64,000 nt of DNA, taken from NCBI RefSeq assembly GCF_905220365.1, contig NC_061123.1, positions 5,828,001 to 5,892,000 of the forward strand, in the 5' to 3' direction. How positions within the stretch are numbered: the first letter of the stretch is position 1; each line of letters opens with the position of its first letter. A program made the position numbers and the translations under genes. Positions 58,580-64,000 of this stretch are shown here, piece by piece. This stretch comes from Vanessa cardui (lineage: Eukaryota; Arthropoda; Insecta; Lepidoptera; Nymphalidae). The notes beneath the pieces were generated by a model. The model was given only the letters and a program-made list of their open reading frames with translations. It ran no database searches and had not been told where the DNA came from.

Positions 58580-58672
58580 CTATTCAAATTATTTTGTAGT
58601 TATAAATCAACATTTAGTAATTGTATCAATAGTTTTCTTTATATTATATTAACTACAAAATAGTTTGAATAG
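58580..58672. repeat. 22-bp inverted repeat, 49-nt spacer
   Basis: ctattcaaattattttgtag plus tt (58,580-58,601) and aactacaaaatagtttgaat plus ag (58,651-58,672) match with one difference. The right arm touches the transposon-related segment beginning at 58,672. Confidence 0.85.
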
Positions 58673-58770
58673 GACTTGGCTTCTATGAGATCTCAAAACT
58701 TTTTACGATGGAAAGACTGCATCGAGAGACTTGGCTTATTTTACATTTAATGTTTTTGGTGGGATTTTAA
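58672..58770 (+). repeat. Relic related to 3' part of the 2.9-kb DNA transposon
   Basis: gacttggcttctatgagatc, tcaaaactttttacgatgga and gcatcgagagacttggctta align with 4722-4822. Confidence 0.65.
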
Positions 58771-60474
58771 TATTACAATAATATAAACGAAAATAAAGTA
58801 AAGAAATTTGTTGTTTTATTTCTGAACAATTTTAGGTTAAGTCTTCAAGTAAAAGCGTAGCTTAGTATAGACTTATTCACTTACGGAGGTGCGCACCGCG
58901 CTTTAAATTTAATATCAGTGTGCATTAGTAAGAGTAAGTGACGATCATGCTTACAAAGTATCTTACTGAGCATGCAATGGCTGAGAGTACGGACAGCAAA
59001 AACAATTAAAAATTGGTTATATTTGTTGGGTAGATTTTAGTAAAACGCCGTTCATTACGTGTCCAACTTTACGCTATGCTATATATATATTTATTTTATT
59101 ATGCTCTATTTATTTTGTTGCTTAACGTTCAGACTGATTTCTCATAGTATGTGTCAGGTGTAAATTGAGCTAATAAATCAATTCTATTTCATCTACATTT
59201 TCACAGAGTAAGTGTACCGTATAAAGAAAGGCCATAGCGAGTTTAATAAATTCAAGACAATTCTTATTTTAAAAGAGTAATCGCTATTAAAATAACTGTT
59301 GTTAAAAGTATATATATATATTTCGATTCTATCTGTACATACGCCACATGGATAGGCAGTTTATGCCGTCAGGTCCAGTTGTTATCACAAATATCGGACC
59401 ATCAGTAATAAAAATAAAATGTTTTTAAAACTATGCAATTTAGATTTCACAAAAATACTAGTCAAAATGCCGTGAGTAGTAATTTTGTCCGTATCAACAA
59501 AATATTACAAAGAAGAAGAAGTAAGAGTAATAAAAATTAAAAAGTAAATTATATTTAAGGCATGCATTGTACAGATTTTATTAAATACAAGTTTATTGTT
59601 ATGAATTATAATTTATAAGTTTGAAAACGAATGACTCTTACAGTAGGCACATATGATATGTAACGTGTGACATCTATGAGTCCTTGGTAATTACCAACAT
59701 TAACATGAAAGCACCGCGCGCATTCATTGGTCAAATCAAATAACATCTGTTTCCTGTTACAAATTTCCGTCCCTTTTCATGAAATCCCCTGGAAAATTCA
59801 AGAAAATATGATACAAATTAATAAAATTCAAATAAAGAAACGATCACTTTTTTAATGTTTCCAACTGTTAACCATTCGCGTGATTTTCAATCTGTTGAGA
59901 CTTGTCGCTGACCAACTACTGAAGAATTATATTGTTAGAGAAAGTTTCATGAGCTGCGTCTACTATCTCAATAAAGTTATATCAATGGTAAACAGTAACA
60001 TAGAAACGTGAAGTTTTAATAAAAATATTTAACAATAATTATTTAGTATTATTGTTTGACTATATAATACATAATTAATATTATCATCATAAATAATTTT
60101 CGAACAATAGTATTATACATCTAACAATAAGTGATCGATTTAATCATTTATTTAATGTTTAAAATATTTATAAAAGAAAAAACGAAAAATTGTGGATTAC
60201 AGTAAAATATTTAATTATATAATTATTATTTTTATTTAAGAATATTTCATCAATTTAATGATGTTGAAATAAAGGGAATCTGGGACCTTTCTGAACCTCT
60301 TGAAATTTCTATAAAGATTAATTACGTAAAAGCATTCGGAAAATTCCATAGACAATTTAAATTATCAAAGAAGAAAATTTGGAGAATTTATTTTATTTTT
60401 CATAATACATAATTCATAATATAGGGTACAAAGGTCATTCCAAGTTTGAAACTAGAATTTCCGAAGACTATGTA
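58771..60474. other. AT-rich DNA without recognised feature
   Basis: No repeat or gene recognised. A small CpG-richer patch (caccgcgcgcattcattgg) lies at 59,713. Confidence 0.45.
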
Positions 60475-60545
60475 ATTAACGGAGTTTAAGATGACAAAAC
60501 AAAATCACGTTTTATAATAATACTTCAATATTTATATTTTACAAT
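60475..60545. repeat. Possible family C fragment
   Basis: acaaaacaaaatcacgtttt and ataataatacttcaatattt resemble the first part of copy 1 (aaaataaaatcacgtcttac, taatgcaccaattt). Short and tentative. Confidence 0.35.
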
Positions 60546-60599
60546 TCCTTGCAGTCGTGTTATTATTTTTAGTAAGGTTACACGTTGATATAACTAAAC

Positions 60600-60745
60600 C
60601 AATTTTGATTAAATTTTCTATGGAGTTGATTTGAGTTCAGGTGAATGACAGACTACATTTTTTAATTCGCCTCTAGAGGGGTTAAATTGCGGCCTTCAGG
60701 TATATTATTATAAATTTCATAAGGGTAAAGCCACACGTTTAGCTA
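60600..60745 (+). repeat. Helitron-like relic ending in ctagt
   Basis: gagttcaggtgaatgacaga, ttcgcctctagaggggttaa, then cacacgtttagctag|T at 60,744. The CTAG|T end fits a Helitron 3' terminus, though the hairpin is unclear. Confidence 0.45.
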
Positions 60746-61204
60746 GTATTCGTTATATTCATGTATTGGTAATGAGTTATGAAATATTAATTATGTGACG
60801 TGAATGCCCAAATTAATCCGTTTTAACTAATTGTATAATACATTGAATTGTTTTGACACTAAATTGAACATGTTTTGTAAGCTTAATTGAAGTCGTCTTT
60901 ATTCGATTCTATTATATACAGTACGGAATTTTCAAACCACGAACAGGGTTTATAAACTCTACAATCTACGGATCGTGTTCATAAAGCACGTAGTCTTTGG
61001 ATTTTGAGTTTAAGGGAAAATAAAGTAAACTGTGTTTTAGCCAATACTTGTGTATTATAATATGACCTGTATAGTAGGGTAGTCTCCCTTGAGACTTCAT
61101 GTGGTTTAAATCGGAGGTGGTGGTCATCATCAGCAAATGATTCGAATATCAAAACAATAATATCAGCAATAAATAGATTAGTAGTAGTTGTATTAAACCT
61201 ACAC
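60746..61204. other. AT-rich DNA without recognised feature
   Basis: Nothing supported. Confidence 0.5.
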
Positions 61205-61920
61205 TAATCAACGTTCTTCCTCCCTGCTCTTATCCTATATTATTTGGGGTCGGCGCAGGGAACCTTTTTATTCCATTCTCCTCTATTATTGGTCATGTGG
61301 TCTTTCATACCTATCTCTCTTTCATATGCCTCCTCAAACACTGTATCCATTTCATCTTTGGTCGTCCTCTTCGTAGTGTATTCTCTTTCAGTAATGTGTA
61401 TCTCTTCTCTACGCCTCACAAGTCCATACTAATTTAAAGATTCTCTTTAATTTTCTCTACTATGCCCAGAATTTCAATCCATACGTGTCGACAGGACTAA
61501 TTACGGATTTGTAGTTTCTGCCTTTAAATTTGAGCGGCATTCGGGGATTGCACACTGTTGAACTTTGACTGGTTACTATTTCACCCATTCATAACTTCGA
61601 TCCGATTTATAACTCCTTTACCAAAATAACCATCGCCATACACAATTGATACGAGTAAGTTGAAGCTAGTAAGGGTACTCCCATTAGGGTTACGGGCACT
61701 AGACTGGAAAGACAACTGAAATCACGTCGTTCTAACAGATTTCAATAAAATTTTCACCTTCGTCATTGCGAGTATTAAATCCTCAACCTCCATGCATTCA
61801 TCTATTACAAATCTTTCATCCTAGCCATCCGCCCATCTTTCCAAAGTTTTTTCTTCTCCCTCACCCCCTACTAGAGACTAGCTTACGGCGCATACGCACT
61901 TACTACAATCATCACTAATC
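61205..61920 (-). pseudogene. RTE-type endonuclease-reverse transcriptase, 3' part
   Basis: On the minus strand, 61,570-61,490 reads CNPRMPLKFKGRNYKSVISP then VDTYG, matching the K-x-YK-x-x-x-x-P-x-x-YG stretch after the RT palm. 61,300-61,220 reads GEWNKKVPCADPK, a typical C-terminal end. Frames between are broken. Similarity to this class continues to about 61,900 by recall. The 62-codon plus-strand frame at 61,244 is an antisense shadow. It is inactive and a different subfamily from 15,883. Confidence 0.6.
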
Positions 61921-62910
61921 TAGAATTACCTTGAAAATTATTCTAATTGATTGATTTATTATAAATAAAATCTTAATTTTATGAAAGAATATTTTTATTT
62001 GTCAGTCTCAAAATGTTTCAATGATTTTGTCAAATGTTTGTTACTATAAAAGTAAGCCACAACATCGAAGTTCCAAGAAATCAGCGACGGTCTTATCATA
62101 CCAGAATAATATATCGATTAAATATATTTTAGTTACAGTTACCTTAACCATGACAAAGATTTGTGTACGCCCATCTATCTGGATGCCACTCAGTAAAATA
62201 TTAAATAGCAATATTTTGGATTTAAAGCGAGAGAGAGCCAATATAACATGGTAGAATAGCAAATTTGCAATACCAAATTAAGCAAATATTTTTCGCTTGA
62301 CAATTCATTAACTCAAATATCTACTTTATATTGAATATGTTTATATTAAGTGACAAAAATAACATAAGAATTAGGTACATTAGATATACCATACTTTCAT
62401 AAATATTATTACAGCTTGAAAATGTTTTAACAATAATGCCATCGATCAAAATAGAATACATAAAGAAACAGATAATAAATGAGATACGAATTTATTATTC
62501 TATTTAGTTTTGTTTCAACATTATTAATAAGATATTAACAATATCACGAAAGCAACAATAGGTAAACGCGTTTATTAATAATTCCGAAACGATGCTTTTA
62601 ATTCATAACCATTCGCTCAGATACAATACGTAACAAGGTATGCTTAATGTACTATAATACGTTTGAATTTAAGCGAAAATAAATCATAATTGCCTAGTTA
62701 TAAGTTTCAATTTAATTTATATAATTCATATTTGCTGCACCAAACATATAAATACTTTATGAATTTCCTTCCCATCTTTGAGCATACCTTCTCGGGGGAT
62801 CAGCTTATCCCATTGAGATTATTTTATTATATAGATTAAGCTTGTTATAGAACATGAAAAAGGTTTCCCTTTGCTATCTTATTTCTAACAAAATTAAAAA
62901 CTGTATTTAT
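61921..62910. other. AT-rich DNA without recognised feature
   Basis: Frames of 72 and 77 codons overlap on opposite strands at 62,021-62,262 without motifs. Confidence 0.45.
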
Positions 62911-63105
62911 TGTAATTTCAGTAGTTCGGGGTGGCCAAAATAATATTATCGTTTTACAAAGATGCTTCAATCTCTCATATTTTGTTAGAATGCCCCGCTA
63001 TCGTCCCAATGTTTTATAATAACATCACATCACATCATCATATTATTATTATATAGAATCAAATGTCATAACACCGTATTGAAGACTAAGGTTACTCTCG
63101 TAACA
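62911..63105. repeat. Repeat family C, copy 3, internally deleted
   Basis: tgtaatttcagtagttcggg, gtggccaaaataatattatc, aatgccccgctatcgtccca, then a jump to atagaatcaaatgtcataac and accgtattgaagactaaggt. About 170 bp shorter than copy 2. Confidence 0.75.
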
Positions 63106-63239
63106 TTATATAATATATGCCAAGAGTACGATTTTTCTGAAGGCATACGTAGGTGATATTGGAAGGAAACTTCTACCACCCATTGATATAACAAGCTTAC
63201 GATGGATGACTTTAAGTCTTATTAATGACTTTTTGCTTA

Positions 63240-63345
63240 AAAGTTGAAGTTGTATCGCCCTGGAAAAACGCCGGTGAAGGCTGGTTCCACAGCGCGGTTG
63301 TGCGAAGCAGCAAATGTCTAATCGCTCGCTTATGTGTGTGTTTTA
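63240..63345. other. GC-richer patch, probably repeat-derived
   Basis: tcgccctggaaaaacgccgg, tgaaggctggttccacagcg, cggttgtgcgaagcagcaaa. I half recall similar dispersed lepidopteran sequence, but cannot name it. Confidence 0.35.
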
Positions 63346-64000
63346 GCAATCGGAGTACACGGGCTTTTGTGCAAATCTTTTAGATAGCCCAAACAGCAAT
63401 ACTTAGGATTGTTGTTCCTGTGTAAAGGGTAATTATCCCCGTGCAACTGTTAACCCCAGTTTTTTAAAAACTTTTTATTTTCCATTTTTAGAAATGAAAA
63501 TACTATAAATATGTTAATATATTTAAATTGTATTTGGTACGTTATGTAAACGAAGTCTCAGATCTGAATAGAACCATATTTTCTAATTTCTGAGAATATA
63601 ATCCACTACGGTAGTGTGTATTCGGCAAATCTCCACAACTCTGTTTGGCATTTCTGAGAATTCAATTCAGGAATTTGGGAAAGGTGTTTTTCTTTTTTTT
63701 GCAATGTTTCTAAGCGCACGTTGTATTAAGTTTTATATCTATACAGGTAGTTTTAAGACTTTCCAAATTCTCAATAGTCAAGCAGCAAAGTTATACTTGA
63801 AATTAATAGTAACGTTTTATAAATGTTTTTCGGCATAAATTTATTTCCTTTAATATAAGCTTATTTGTCATAGATCCAGAAACCTGCGCCAACGAAGTCT
63901 ACGTGATATTATGATGGTACATTATTTTGTAAACGTATAATTTCATTTTTAATCGATAATAAATATAATGTATTTTTACAGGCTCTCTTTAACATTTTTG
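63346..64000. other. AT-rich DNA without recognised feature
   Basis: The 74-codon plus-strand frame at 63,614-63,838 has no motif. Confidence 0.5.

Overview
No database or alignment tool was used. Family names below come from motifs read by eye and from recall of repeats common in moths and butterflies. The window is strongly AT-rich eukaryotic DNA with no long open reading frames. It holds many copies of a tRNA-derived SINE, Helitrons with CTAG|T 3' ends, RTE- and Jockey/CR1-type LINE ends and MITEs. That set is typical of a lepidopteran, most probably a butterfly. There is no operon, CRISPR array, rRNA gene or free-standing tRNA gene, and almost everything looks intergenic or intronic.

Host coding signal is sparse. 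Two short GC-richer segments look like first coding exons. One is on the minus strand near 17,880-17,967 (start MET-C-x-x-C, strong GTAAGG donor). The other is on the plus strand near 48,230-48,314 (a textbook secretory signal peptide followed by a GTGCGT donor). Neither could be named and no downstream exons were found.

Layout. 0-6 kb: a full SINE with a 10-bp target duplication, a 15-bp hairpin, and a 2.9-kb DNA transposon (28-bp inverted termini, 4-bp ACTT duplication) with a decayed transposase split by an antisense RTE fragment. 6-18 kb: LINE 3' ends, SINEs, a CTAG-ended Helitron-like repeat, a 345-bp MITE, an (AT)n tract inside a palindrome, an RTE reverse-transcriptase C-terminus, then the first exon candidate. 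18-36 kb: SINE copies of several ages, a second Helitron-like copy, and AT-rich DNA with two close PHO/YY1-like motifs near 34.5 kb. 36-49 kb: more SINEs, a three-copy repeat family (family C) with one copy split by another retroposon, the best preserved LINE fragment (Jockey/CR1-type RT C-terminus, 41.7-42.7 kb), a compact non-autonomous Helitron (42,989-43,427), a perfect 26-bp-arm hairpin (45.3 kb), and the second exon candidate. 49-64 kb: a third Helitron-like copy, a SINE nested in a LINE 3' end, a 2.08-kb Helitron with a decayed Rep-type ORF (54,166-56,241), RTE relics, and the third family C copy.

No new gene system was found. The most informative signals are the nested insertions, which give relative ages, and several short-spacer inverted duplications that paralogous copies lack, which suggests local template switching.
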